From: Rhypophila decipiens
Taxonomy: Eukaryota > Ascomycota > Sordariomycetes > Sordariales > Naviculisporaceae
Reading direction: 5' to 3'
Length of the DNA: 64,000 nt
NCBI GenBank assembly: GCA_033297075.1
Contig: MU858089.1
Coordinates: forward strand, 174,380 to 238,379
Part shown: positions 35,277 to 47,100 of the stretch, piece by piece
Layout: every line of letters begins with the position of its first letter
Numbering within the stretch: position 1 is the stretch's first letter
Notes under the pieces: generated by a model
Databases searched by the model: none
The model's input: the letters and a program-made list of their open reading frames with translations, nothing else
Told to the model about the DNA's origin: nothing
Made by a program: the position numbers and the translations under genes

Positions 35277-36271
35277 ATGGCATCTGGCTCGCCACCAGCC
35301 GAGTCCCTGCCGCCATTTCCCCGTGACCGTAGGCGTAGTGATAGCCACAACCAGGGACAATGTCAGGGCCGGCCTCCTGCTCCCGGCCGCTTCGATCTTG
35401 GCCCGTCTTCCTCGGCCCCTCTTGACAAAGTCCTCTGGGGGCTGCAAGTGCCCCTGCACATTACTCACGTCTCACAACCAACAACACCGCCGTTCATCAC
35501 GTCGGTGCCGCGATTCGGGTACCTGGCTCTCTTGCTGTCCCGACTTGCCGCCTACTACGGTGTCGACTCTCCCTGCTCCAGCTTTCATCATGAAGGTGTC
35601 CAGCTGCGCAATCTCGCCGTCGGCCTGCTGGTTGACCTCTACCAGCCTCCTCTGCCCTGGAGGCTGACCGTTGGTGATGGGCCTGAATGGGACATTGGAG
35701 ATACCTTTATGAACTCGGCCAAAGAGGTACGTATCTTCCTGTCATACCCGTCGGATGCATATTCGTATCCCATGTTCAACTAACACCAAGTGTAACAAAG
35801 GCCGACTACATCCGCAACGGCAACGCCAAACGGATAATGAGCCTCAGCAAAGACCACACCACGCAGCTGTGGAATTCGGTTCAAGACAACGACTACGCCT
35901 CCTTCTCCAAGATCAACAAACACCTCCTCAGCACGCCCGTCCCTATCAAGAACATCCCGTTGAGGATCTATCTCCCTTCAACGCCAGATCCGCGTGCCAG
36001 CACGGCAAGCAACGGCCAAAGCAGCGGTTCATTCAAAGTAATCCAGACCCTTGTGCCGCCCACTCTGCCACGATCCAATACCCTCCAGACTCTGGGCTCT
36101 GTCTTGAAAACCATCCTCCCCACCTTGTTTCCGGACAGCCAGCGTCCACTGTTGGCCGACGTGGTTGCACATGGCAGTGCCGTGCCCTTCAAGGCACCCC
36201 TAAAAGAGCTCATGGAGGAGGCGGCCTATCCGGATGGCTGGCTCGCCCTGGTCGTTGTTTTGGTGCAGTGA
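35277..36271 (+). CDS. ATG5: Autophagy protein ATG5 (ATG12-conjugation target)
   Basis: Part of the ATG12-ATG5-ATG16 complex that drives ATG8 lipidation at the forming autophagosome. Exons 35277..35726 and 35801..36271 (donor GTACGT, acceptor ACAAAG) give 306 aa. Family hallmarks: LWGLQVPLHITH near the N-terminus, PPFITSVPRFGYLALLLSRL, PCSSFHHEGVQLRNLAVGLL, the block PLPWRLTVGDGPEWDIGDTF, then NSAKE-ADYIRNGNAKRIM and the C-terminal RPLLADVVAHGSAVPFKAPL of the second ubiquitin-like fold. The lysine of NSAKE (residue 149 here) is the expected ATG12 acceptor, and the intron falls right after the next codon. Residues about 17-51 (Arg/Ser/Pro-rich) could instead be a 108-nt, frame-preserving intron (35323..35430). 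Its removal would place LW near residue 18, as in other ATG5 proteins, and give 270 aa. It lacks a good branch point, so both forms stay possible. Confidence 0.9.
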
Positions 36272-37307
36272 TCATGATACCTACAGATACTTGAACACTT
36301 GTCTGCTCATGTTATCGAAGGGAATATTTTCCGGGGACGGTTTGGGTTCGATAGAGCAGCGAGCTATGGGTCATGACAAGGGCGGTAAATGGATAATACC
36401 TTGTAATCAACTTGTATTTGGAGTATTGGGCATTTGGCATTGGAACCTGGGGCGTTAATGGGTAAACATAGACATGATATACCCACGCACAACGAATTTT
36501 CACATTGAAGCTTTTGACTTTTTATCTCACTGCAGTATGGTTCGCACGGGGTAGTCAAGTAATAATCAGTTGAGTGACTGAGATAATTCCTTGTTTTGCA
36601 ACCGAACTGTAGAGGTATCGTATCTGACGCTTATGAGAGCGCGGCTAAGCTGGGACAATGAGAAGCAACCAAGAAGCAGAAGCAAGACCAAAGTCAACAA
36701 TGAACAAGATGTAAAATGCTAGCTGCCAGTATCCGGGAATAAAACTGGGACAAAACTCGCTCAGCCGTGGTGTAGAATGATATGGTATAATATGGTATAG
36801 ATGAATGGTACTAAAACAAGATATGTGTGTGTAGGATAGAGTGAAGTAGAATAAGGCGAGTTCGGTTGAGGGCGTGTGGGTGTGTGTGTGTGCATGCGTG
36901 TGCAAGACAGGTACCTGGTATCTCTAAACTAGAAAGGAGACAAGATGATGCATGTGTAACACGCGTGTGAAAAGAGACAACAAATGGGGGTTAAAATATC
37001 CAAAATGGCTGGAATACCAAGCAAGGAAAAAAGGAAAACAGAAAAAGCAAATCCGCCGCCCGCCCGCCCGTCCACCTTGTTGACCGCCTTGTCTGCCATA
37101 TTATGAACAAAACTCTGGTATTAGACAGACTAGACCAACCACCAATACACCAAGCCAAGCCAGCCAGAATGACAAAGAATCCCGTCCAAGGAAAGAAAAG
37201 AAACGCGAGGGGGAATAGATGGGAAATAATATTACGAGGATAAAAGAAACAGAGACGATACAAATGACAATTTCCCCTCAAGTTGTCATTGCTTGGCCTG
37301 GATCTGG
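36272..37307. other. Convergent intergenic region, ATG5 / Zn2Cys6 gene
   Basis: Tail-to-tail spacer. It holds a GT microsatellite at about 36880-36892 and A-rich stretches. No coding or RNA feature was recognised. Confidence 0.4.
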
Positions 37308-40300
37308 TCATGGCACCGGAGAACGCTGTGGCATTTGCATCTGGACCTGCATGGGCGGTAGCGGATGCGGCAGGGTCGTTGTCGGAGTTGGGGGGTGGTG
37401 TATTGGCGGGTGCAAGTTCGGGTGAGACCTCTGGTGTGGGTGTTGATGTGGGTGTTGCGGCAGTTGAGAAGAGTGCTGATGATGCATCATGCCGCCGCCG
37501 CCACCTGGGCCGCTGTCGACAGGGGTACCGGGCCCGCTCATCATGCCGCCCTGATGAGGCTGGTGATGCATAGGAGGAGGAGGAGGACCATGCGTTACTG
37601 CCGCGATGGATTGCAGAGGGACGTGACCAGGCGGGCCACCGCTCGCATTGCTGGAAAAGCTGGAACCTGTATGAGGATCCAACAACTCGGGAGCTGACCG
37701 TCGCCACAGCTCATGCTCCAAGCCTTCTAGAATGCGCATATCGATTGCCAATGCGCTGGATGGCTGGGAAATGACCTTGAAAAAGCTAATGGTCTTGTGG
37801 AATAGCTCTCGTAGAGTCCGTTCGTCCACGTATTGGTGAAGCGTCGGGTCACGATAGACGGCCGCGAGCGTCAAGAGGTTGCCCCATTGTCTGTTGACTG
37901 TGTCAGAGATTTCGTCATGGGCAAAGGAGAGAAAGGGACGACTTACGCATGAGCAGTACCAAACACGTTGGTGATGATGAACCTCTTTTGTTCGATGCCG
38001 TGGAACGCTCTCGTGCTCTCGATCAAGGCCTTGATGCCTCGCTTCGCGTACTCGATGGCGCTTGGAGGGAACTCGTTCGTGGCTGTGGCGGGCCCAGGTG
38101 AGAACACAGGTGCCGAGCCATCGGCGCTCGAGACGGCGCCTGGAGACCCCATTTGTGTCTTGTGGTTCGACTCCAGAATCTTTCGGATAAAGGGTCTGTA
38201 AGTAATAACCTGGGAGCCCCAATACTTGGCCCTTAACCGAGCAGCGAGAATATCCTTTGCTGGAGCGTCATCCTCCTTGAATTGAAAGGCCGGGGGGACG
38301 AATTTGCTGAGATCCAGATATTGTTGGATATGGGTCAGGATTTTCTCAGGCGGCGTGGTGCTCTCATCTCTGGGGTCCTCGGGGTTGTAGAGCATGGTAT
38401 GGATCTGGTTGAGGCCCTTTCGCAGGTACAGCTGAGCCAGATAGCTTTGGAGAACCAGGTCGTCAAAGCCTTGCTCTTTCGCCACGTTGGGATTGGGATA
38501 CGGCATCATGTCTTCAAATGCCAGCACATGGGACTGCGGGAGGGGCAGCTCGGCCACGATATCACTCTCTAGCTGCAGGCATGTCCAGAAGGCCACCACA
38601 AGCTGATTGTCCGACTTGTCCTTGACGGATGCCAGACCCATGGGGATTGATTCGTGTAACCTCCTGAAGCGATCAAGGCTCGGCCGCATCTTGATCTGCA
38701 ACGCCCAACCGGCTTCTTTGATGTATGCATAACTCTCCATCACCCTGCCAAGCTGTCCGTGATAGAGACCGGCCAGGATGTAGGCGTGGATGTGCCTCAA
38801 GCTCGTGCCGGCCAACTGACCACCGAGAATATCAGTGGCATAGGCAAAATAATCCAAACCAGGAATGACATCAAGATTTCTCTTCAGAGACGTCGTCGGC
38901 TTCATTGACGGCGGATTGCCACCTTGGAAAGATGCCCGGCGGCTCGGGCCTGTCCTGTCGGGGTTGTCCTTGGGAGACGGAAAACCGGACGAGTGCGAGT
39001 GCGAGTTGTATGCGGGCGGAGAGCCTTGTGTGGGAGAGGCCGGGTGTGCCGTGGTCCCGTTCCGCACAAGTGGAGATCCATGTGTGGGCTGTTCGCTGAC
39101 GGGCACCACGTCGGGAATTCGCTTGTTGTGGAGGCAGATTTTACCCAGCGCGAGGACTAAAAGAACCAGGGCATTGTTGATTGATCGTTGAAACGTTGGC
39201 TTGGTCAATCGCAGAGCCGACGGCGTCGGTAGCGGCTCCGGAAAGCTTCCTTCTGCGGCTGGGGATCCAGTTCGTTTTCGCTTGCTTCCGGTCGACTCGA
39301 CTTGAGAGGTCGGTCTCACGAATTGGGCAACCGAGCCTTTGGACTTGCTGGCGCTTTGTTGGATTCCGTCCAGGAACAGGGTGACCATTGCCTGCAGTTC
39401 CACCGGGATGATCAAAGGGTGCATGTTTTGGATGTTGGCTTCGTAGCTCTTGACATATTTCCACACATTGTCCGGCGAAAAGTCCAGTGTCTGCACACCA
39501 ACCATAGTAGCCTTGGTATCGATCGGGCCTGGTGAGCCGCTGATGCCTCCCCAGCAATCCGCCGGCGAAGGGGCACCTGCGTCCGAGTAGTCGTCATGAC
39601 CCTCCATCATTCCTACGTCGTGGATGGCCTCTCTATCCGTCCGCCTGCTGTCCACTCCTTCGCCACGGCCCCAAACCCTCAAGAGCCCACGCCTTTCCTC
39701 CTGTCGGATCGGGAATTCATCAACAAACTTGACACCCTCAATGTCTAGATAACGCTGAACCAAGCTTTGTATCGATCGCCACTTGAGCAACAGGGCCGCC
39801 AAGGTCGTATGGTTGAGCGGAATTGCCGGTGTTCCTGGTTGGACAAATGGGCCAGGTTCCTGCTCGGGCTCCTCTTCCATAAGTCGGGCGATGTTTCGTG
39901 CTTCTTGGGTCGGTATTGGCGGTTGGTTTGCGTTCCCGGCCTCTCCCGGAGACATGGAGTACCCTTCTTCTGCTGCGGCTGGTACAGAGTCAGCTGATAG
40001 TGGCCGGTCTTCCTCCTCGTCCATGGTGTCGGTCTCTATATTAATCGATGGCGCAATACGCTTCAGTGTCTGCTCAACCTTTGACATGCGCCGCGCAAAA
40101 GTACTGAATTCGTTCCTGAGAATCATGAGACTCTCCAGGATGTCTGTTTGCACTTTGTCTTGTCTGGAAAGGTTTCGTTGTGTAAGCAGGCCTGGCCATA
40201 AGTGGCAGCTTTCTTCAACTACAGCACTTACTGCTTTGGTACCGTCTCCCGATAATTACACTTGATGCTCTTCTCTTTGCAACTCTTGCAAGGCTTCATT

Positions 40301-41172
40301 TCATCGCACTTGGCCTTGAGCTGTCTGCAATTATCGCACGCCTATCATCTCCAGACATCAGTTCGCGCTTCAACATGGACGAGGTCCGAGGGGCCAAAAC
40401 CAACCTGAGAGGCTCTCTGGGCCTTCTTCTTCCCTTGGGCGGCCGCATACTGGAATCCCCCGTATGTGATCTCGCTGGGCGGTGGTCCGTATGCCGCCGG
40501 GTAATCATACGACTGATTGTGTGATACCGGAGTCGGGGGCGGATAACTTGGTTGCCGGTACCCACCGGGACCACTATCGAAGCTCATGTGGCGCTTGTCC
40601 TCTCCGTATGGTGGGGGAGGATGCGCCGAGTGCGGCGTTCCGGGAGCCATCGTCTCTGGCGCGTTGCCTGTCGAATGGGGGCGTCGCATCTGCGGAAAGT
40701 TGTCCTCGCCGCCTGGATCGGGCTTGACCATGGGATCTCTGGGCGTGTATCCCGCGTAGGGAGGGTGAGCCGGAGACTGTGGAGGTTGCCTGAGTTCATG
40801 CATTGCTGGCATTGGCGGGTATCTTTCCTGCTCATGATGTCGTCGATCGTCAATGGCCATCTGTGGATGGGCAGCGGGCTGCGAAGGAGGTGGCGGCGGC
40901 GGCGGCGCGTGGGCTTCCGGAGGACCGGGAGGACCGGGAGGGCCTGGGGGACCTGGGGGACCTGGCGGACGGGAATAGGGATGGTGCGGCGAGGGTTGGT
41001 GATATTGTGGTGACGGCTGCGGATGTGGTGGTGGAGGCGGAGGTGTTTGACCAGTGGTTGGAGAGTGATGAAGAATCGACACACCGTGGTGTGTCCCGAC
41101 TGACCATGGTGATGAGGGAGTCGAGGTGGCCGATATACGGGTTCGCTTGTTGTCAGGTGGCCCCGGGTCCAT
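37308..41172 (-). CDS. Zn2Cys6 fungal transcription factor with Pro-rich N-terminus
   Basis: DNA-binding regulator. Four exons, 41172..40405, 40341..40232, 40163..37947 and 37890..37308, close in frame to 1225 aa. Exon 2 is almost exactly the zinc cluster: C-x2-C-x6-C-x5-C-x2-C-x6-C at residues 258-284 (ACDNCRQLKAKC, then PCKSCKEKSIKC). It is followed by a linker and a probable coiled coil (about 295-330, TDILESLMILRNEF), usual for dimer binding to paired CGG sites. The middle region (about 470-900) reads like the fungal-specific transcription factor domain, with conserved-type blocks HPLIIPVELQAMVTLFLDG and HIHAYILAGLYHGQLGRV. The first 256 residues are Pro/His/Gln-rich and include six Gly-Pro-Pro repeats (about 68-84). 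The C-terminus is again Pro/His/Gln-rich. A cluster placed a quarter of the way in recalls regulators such as BglR/COL-26, but I cannot assign orthology. The start at MDPGPPDNKRTR (41172) is preferred over 41205. Confidence 0.88.
40917..40974. repeat. G-rich imperfect tandem repeat encoding Gly-Pro-Pro units
   Basis: On the + strand about six units of the type GGACCGGGA/GGACCTGGG stand in a row. On the coding (minus) strand they read Pro-Pro-Gly. Several GGG runs on the + strand, the non-coding strand of the gene, make a G-quadruplex possible. Confidence 0.6.
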
Positions 41173-44100
41173 GCTGGGTAGCACTATATACATAAACGCA
41201 GTCAAGACCTAAGAGTCGGTCCGCGGAAGGAATTCAGGCGAGAGGCCTTGTCAAGTAACGGCCCATGGGCCGGATGTGTATCAAGAGCCGACCGCCTCAA
41301 AGCAGGTCAAGTGAGCGACCTGTGACCTTGCAGGGAACTTGAAGATTTGGAGCTTCGTGTCCAAACTCGGAAGCCGGCGCACAAGGGGTGCAAGAGCTCA
41401 GTGTCTGCGCCGAGTCATGGGCCGGGTGATTCTGGTGGAGGAGACGAGACGAGCTTATTGGTCTGTGGTGTAGGAGAACCGTGTGTCTGGGGCGAGGAGG
41501 CGACTTGGGAGAGGAGACACCGAGATGGGTTGCTGACCAGTGCCAGAGAAGCTCCTTGGCGTTGGCTGTTCGCCTCACCTAGACTCGACCTAGCTCACCG
41601 CAAAGACAGTGTGTGTGTGTGTGTGGACGGGTACTCGGCCAAACTGTCGGGCAGCAATAAATGGCCTGGCAAAGAGATTCCTGTCAGGGGACGCAGCGCA
41701 GCGCAGCTACAGAGCTCTACCGGAGTGTGGTGTACGAGCTTCGGGGAGGTGGAAGCTGGAAGAGTGGGGGATGATGAAGATCTGGAGCTCGCTCCGGCTC
41801 AGCTCATCAGTTGGTGGAACGACACGACACGGGACCGGCAGCCTGTAACGGCGGTGGAAATGGCTGAACCTGGAACCTGGGACCAGGACCTGCGACCTGC
41901 GAGGGCGAGGGCAGAAAACTGGGGAAAGGAGATCGATGTGATGTCGTGACTGTGCCCAGTACGTAGGTAGCGAACCAAGCAGACTAGAGCCTCCAACGTG
42001 GGAAAAGTTCTGGAACCCCCTCTACAATTCCCGTACCTGACCCAGCAATGTGCAAAGGAAAGAAGAAAAAGCACGACTGTCGTAAGAGAGGGAGGAAAAG
42101 GAACAGCTAGGGTGACCAGAGACCGTGACGGATCCACAGCCGACCACACTCGCTGCGCTAGATGGATGGCTGATGGCTTTTCCGGGAGGAGCAGGGTCTC
42201 GGCAGGGACTGATTTGTCGTTGGCCTGGAGAAAACTAATTGAGCCCTGTCAAGAAGAACCTCTCTTCAGGCACTGGGACAGTGTGAAATGTGAAGCTGGG
42301 GTGGTGGTGCGAGTGGGGGCTTGAGCAGGTCAAGGTACATTATACAAAGGCACTACGGAGCCCTAAACCGCTTTCAGTAACGTCCAAGTGGAGAGCTCAG
42401 GTCGACTTGATGGAGACATGAGCTGGAAAAAGCAAGCGTTCGGCCAAAAGAACTGGGACCAGAGGTGGAACGCGACAAATCTTTCAAGGAAAAAAGGGGG
42501 TCTCTCACTTTGTGCCCACTGCTGCCAATGCCTTTTCCCCAAGCTTGCCGGACCTCAGCGACTGGGCGAGTCACAGAGGAAAAAAGAGCCGTACAGTCAA
42601 GTCCTCTTTCGTGCTGGGACTTGACGACAGCAGGCAGCGCCTCCACCTTGCTTCTGGGTGTGAGCACTGAGCACTGGCCGGCTTACAGATTTCTGGCGCA
42701 GCTCATTTTGCGGGGAAAGCTAGGACGACGATGACAGGCGGTGACAACGGGTCCCAGAGAGGCACTTGGGCCTAGCTGGCAGCCTGGCACCTCACTTTTG
42801 GCCCCGAAAATCTGGCGTCCCGACCTGCTGTCAACCCACCAGGGATTTGCGCCCAGAGAAGCTTTTTCGGGCTAGCGTCTAGCGATCCAAACGTGACGGC
42901 GCGACTAAGCGAGCTAGACAGACACCAGGACCGGGACTGGGACTAGACTAGGGGTAAGTTCTCCCACACGTTCTTCTCTGAAAAGTTCAAGGCGGCTGGT
43001 TGGCCCTTGGCCTCGAGTTGGGTCCTCGGCGGCACGGTGATAATAGCTCAACGAGAATATGGAGATCCAACTGATAAACAAACGGCGGGCGGGCAGATAC
43101 CTTGGGTATGGGTACTTTGTGAAGCGAGGATGATCAATGCTTCAAGCAGAGAGCAGGAGCCACAAAAATGACTGGCCTTCGTGGGAGAGAAATCCGTGCG
43201 GGATACCAGGAAGAGGAGGACCTGCGAAAAGAGCCCAGCGACGGTGCAACGGGAACGTGCGTTTCGCGCGGCGAACGAGGTTGCAGGGATCCCGGAGGAC
43301 ATCAACTGCACAGTGCAACCACACGCCCCACCCACACTGATGAGCCGGAGTGGACGCTATTCTCACTCCAAGTCTCCAATATGTATGCACACTAGCGCAA
43401 AAAGATGGTGAACTCTCGACGCGGCGCGACAAGAGAAACCGACGACGATTTGGCGTCAGCGGCGTTTTCTGGGCCCCTCCCCAAGACGAGGTGCGGATAT
43501 AATTTTCTACACAGCAGAGTCAATATTGCTGCAGCCCGCCGCTGTGCGTGAACGAAGAGTAAGATGAGACAGACACCCAGAAATTAGGGAGACGAGGGGT
43601 GTGCGTTGCCAGATCATGTCGGTCGGTCGGTCGGGTACCGCAAGGTCGGAAAATGAAGCGAATAAAAGAAGAGTTGGTGTGAAGGCCCCATCAGGTATCA
43701 GGCTTGGCCAAAGCAGGTGTACAGTACTGTACATACAGTCCAGTTTTCGTACAGTAGTGTACCGCACCGCAGCAGCTTCACCCACGGTTTGGATATCCAT
43801 CTGTCTGTCGGAGTTTGGGTCGCGCAAGGGGATGCTGTGTGTACTGAGGGGTACCAGTCTTGGAGGGTTGCATGGCGGGCTCGGTTTGCTATGGCGAGCT
43901 GTTCTGAGGCAAGCAAGAAGCTCTCCCATGTCGTTTTGGTGTAACGAGGAGGTGATCGATTTCCGCACTCTGGACCTCTGCATGAACCTTGCTCTTTCTC
44001 TTCTCCTTTCCGCACAGTGCACCCGGCACACAGGCAATGAGAAAGGTACCCAGTGAATCGAGGCTTGGATATCCGTATTACTCTGTATAAGCATACAAAC

Positions 44101-47100
44101 GCAGTATCACATGTGCTAGGAGGCGGTTTGAAAGCGAGGGAAATGTCCCTCTGTATGGGGTAACTTGGAAGCGACCGCGGGGATGGACTGGCATTCATGT
44201 GTTGCATGCCCTCCTCCGAGAGAGAGACGGGAGGGTCGAACGCCACCAAGGTCACTGGATGTTTCCAATTCTGGTGATTCCCATACACTCGGAACCTGAA
44301 GCAGGGGTGTGAGGTGCCGAGAGGAAAGGCACATGGGCGTTGGCGTGGGTTTGGCAACGACCTGCTTGCCCTGCCCTGCCTGCCTGCAACGACACCATCT
44401 CCTCGTTTCCATCAATAGTCTGCGTCGATGGACAGGTTCGTGCACTGTGTCCGAAATTGCATCATGGCAATTGGGTAGTGTAAATTTGATAGTGCATCCG
44501 TACACTACAAGATGACTAGTGCTGTGAATCACGAACCGGGCACACAGATTGAGATGCCAATTCTTCGGGCGTTAGCAGAAATTCTAGAATCCATGGGATC
44601 TTGACAGAAGGCCTGTTTTACCTATAAACATCCCATGGCATGCGGGAAATGTGGCCATAGGTTCGGTTCTCGGATATTATTCTCAGCTCGGGCGGACCTG
44701 TATCGCATGGACCGCGTCATGAGGCTGTTTGTTGAAAAGATACACGAGGACCAGGGCCTCAACGCCTGCACCGAGCGACATTGCAATGGATCCATTTGAA
44801 CCTCTGCTCGCAAAAAATAATTCTCGCTTGCAAGGATACAACTTCGAATTGGGTCATGTTCAATCAGACCGCCAAGGATCGCCAAACTGAGTGATGGGAC
44901 AAATCAGAAAGTGGGCAAAATTGCCAGTCTTGGATCTTTTGGTTCGTCGAAAGCACTTCTCAATGGCCCACAGACTTGGCCCTTATTGGTCATGGGCCCG
45001 CAATTCAGGGCCCCTGTGGGGAGAACCACCCAGAGTCTCGGATCAGCGGTCGTTCTAAGACCCAATTTGGGGAAAGCGCAGGTCTTGGCTATCCACTCCG
45101 ACAACACAACCCCCAAGGTAAGAGCGATCAGTTTTGCTAGCTTTCAAGATGTCAAGATGTCAAAGGTCTCAAGTGGTGTAAAAGGACGAAAAGGAGGCGT
45201 GGGAGGGCCGTTGAGTAATAACAGGCAAGAAGAAAGAAACAAAAAGGAGATAAGGAAAGTCCATGCGAGTTATCACGTTGTTCATTCAATGACACGCGGT
45301 AAGCTTCGATAAAGCAGCGTTGGAAAGCTGACGGGACATCACTTGGGAAAGAGCGATGGGCCAATCTTGGTGGATTCTCTTGGACAATTCTCCTCTCCAA
45401 TCCCGATGCCATTCATTGCCTTGGAAATGGATCCGTCTCTTGTCACTCTCACCGCCTTACCTAGCTCCTGCCTGCCCAGCCAGCAGCCCTGGTTTGTCTG
45501 CGAGGTAATCGCAGGACAGTTGCTGATTCCAGATCCCCCGCACAATACCGCCAGAGCCCCGGCGTCCTAGCTGTCGGGTGGCTCGGGTCTCGCCTCAAGT
45601 GTCTGGATCTTGGCACTCCCGATCCCGCCAGCCCCCCAGAGTCAACACTCTGTTCGGTATCAAGTGGTGTGGCATCTCGCGTCGTCCACCTGTCACGGGA
45701 GGGACTGGATTAGACAAGCCAGACGAATGCCACCTCCAGATTATGAAGCGGCGTAGCATTCTCTTGTCTTGCCGTCCAAGTTTTCACTCTATGCAGTCCC
45801 GCTCTTTGCATGTATTTTGGAGCGCAATGCCATATGGAGTACATACATAACCGCCATGCTTTGGTTGACGCCGTTCGCAACGTAGGTATCTCATCAGCGG
45901 TGACCAAGACTGCACGACTGCCAGCCACAAGAGTTGACCTGGGTCGTGCAAATTCTCCGCAGGGCTTTATCCATGGGCGATTTGGCCGCACTGCGTCACC
46001 TCACCGGTCCAGCAGCTACTTGACAGCAAGCCGGGCTTGAACTGGCCTCCTTCAACACGAGGCCACAGTGACCTTCCCAACATGGGAATGTTCCTATCGT
46101 CAGATGCCATTTGCGTGCCGACTGCGAGAAGGATTCAGCCGAATAGAGAGCTCCTCACACCACCACTCTCAGATCACCAGAATCTCAAACACTATCAAAT
46201 ACCACAATGACCGGGAAGATGTGATGGCAGGCTGGGTACCGTCACCACCTTGACATCGATCACACACTGAACCATGTACGGTATCGGTACATTACAGCAA
46301 TTATTCGTGTTGCATGGGGAAGTCAGCAGAAGCAAGCGTATCAGCGTTGAGAACCAAGGGAACTGTCTGCTTGGTTCGAACCAAAATGTTCCCTGCAGAA
46401 TGTATTGGCCCTTTCGCCCGTGTCTTTTTCTGGCCTATTCCATTAAAAGCAACCCGTTATTACACGTGTACCGACTGGCATGCACCTTTGCAACAACACT
46501 CCCCGCAAAATACACAAGTTGTGTGGGAGGACAGAAGAGCGGGCGGTCTGGGTCGAGCCTGCGTCGAGATGGTGGTTTTGTCAAGAACGACCTCCGTGGC
46601 CCATGCATTCGAGGATCGACAAAATAATCAGCCCATTGTAGTGTACGGAATGGGATAAGGTATCCCTCTGTTGGTAAGGTCGGTACATGCATGTACTTCT
46701 CTGCGCCCCCTCATTGATGAAACAACATGACCTTCACTCACCTGGCACTGTCTGATATATATCATACCCGTCTCTCAGTTATATTAAAGCCGCCAAACTC
46801 TTGTCGACGTGATCAAAGAATGTCACCCAGCAGGCCGATGCTTGTCTGACCGCTCACCACTACCAACAAGTAAGAGATGGAGAGACGGAGAAATAAGCAT
46901 AACTGTCAGTTATTTTAGCCTTGTCAATTGCCACGTTTTGGCGGCTCATCCTCCACTTCTTTCGCCATGACAGCTTGACACAGGCCAATCCAATCTCGTC
47001 CCGAGGACTTTGGTTTTTTCCCGTATCCCCTCAGGAGGAATCAATAGCGGCACTTAACAGTCACTAGTCGTAAGCATGGAAACCTTATCGAAGTCTTCCA

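Noticed and set aside
41347..41949. 200-codon frame on the + strand upstream of the Zn2Cys6 gene
   Set aside because: No domain, no splice continuation and biased composition. It most likely lies in the promoter or leader region of the minus-strand gene.
43507..44094. 195-codon frame on the minus strand
   Set aside because: Several rival frames of equal length cover the same bases and none resembles a protein family.
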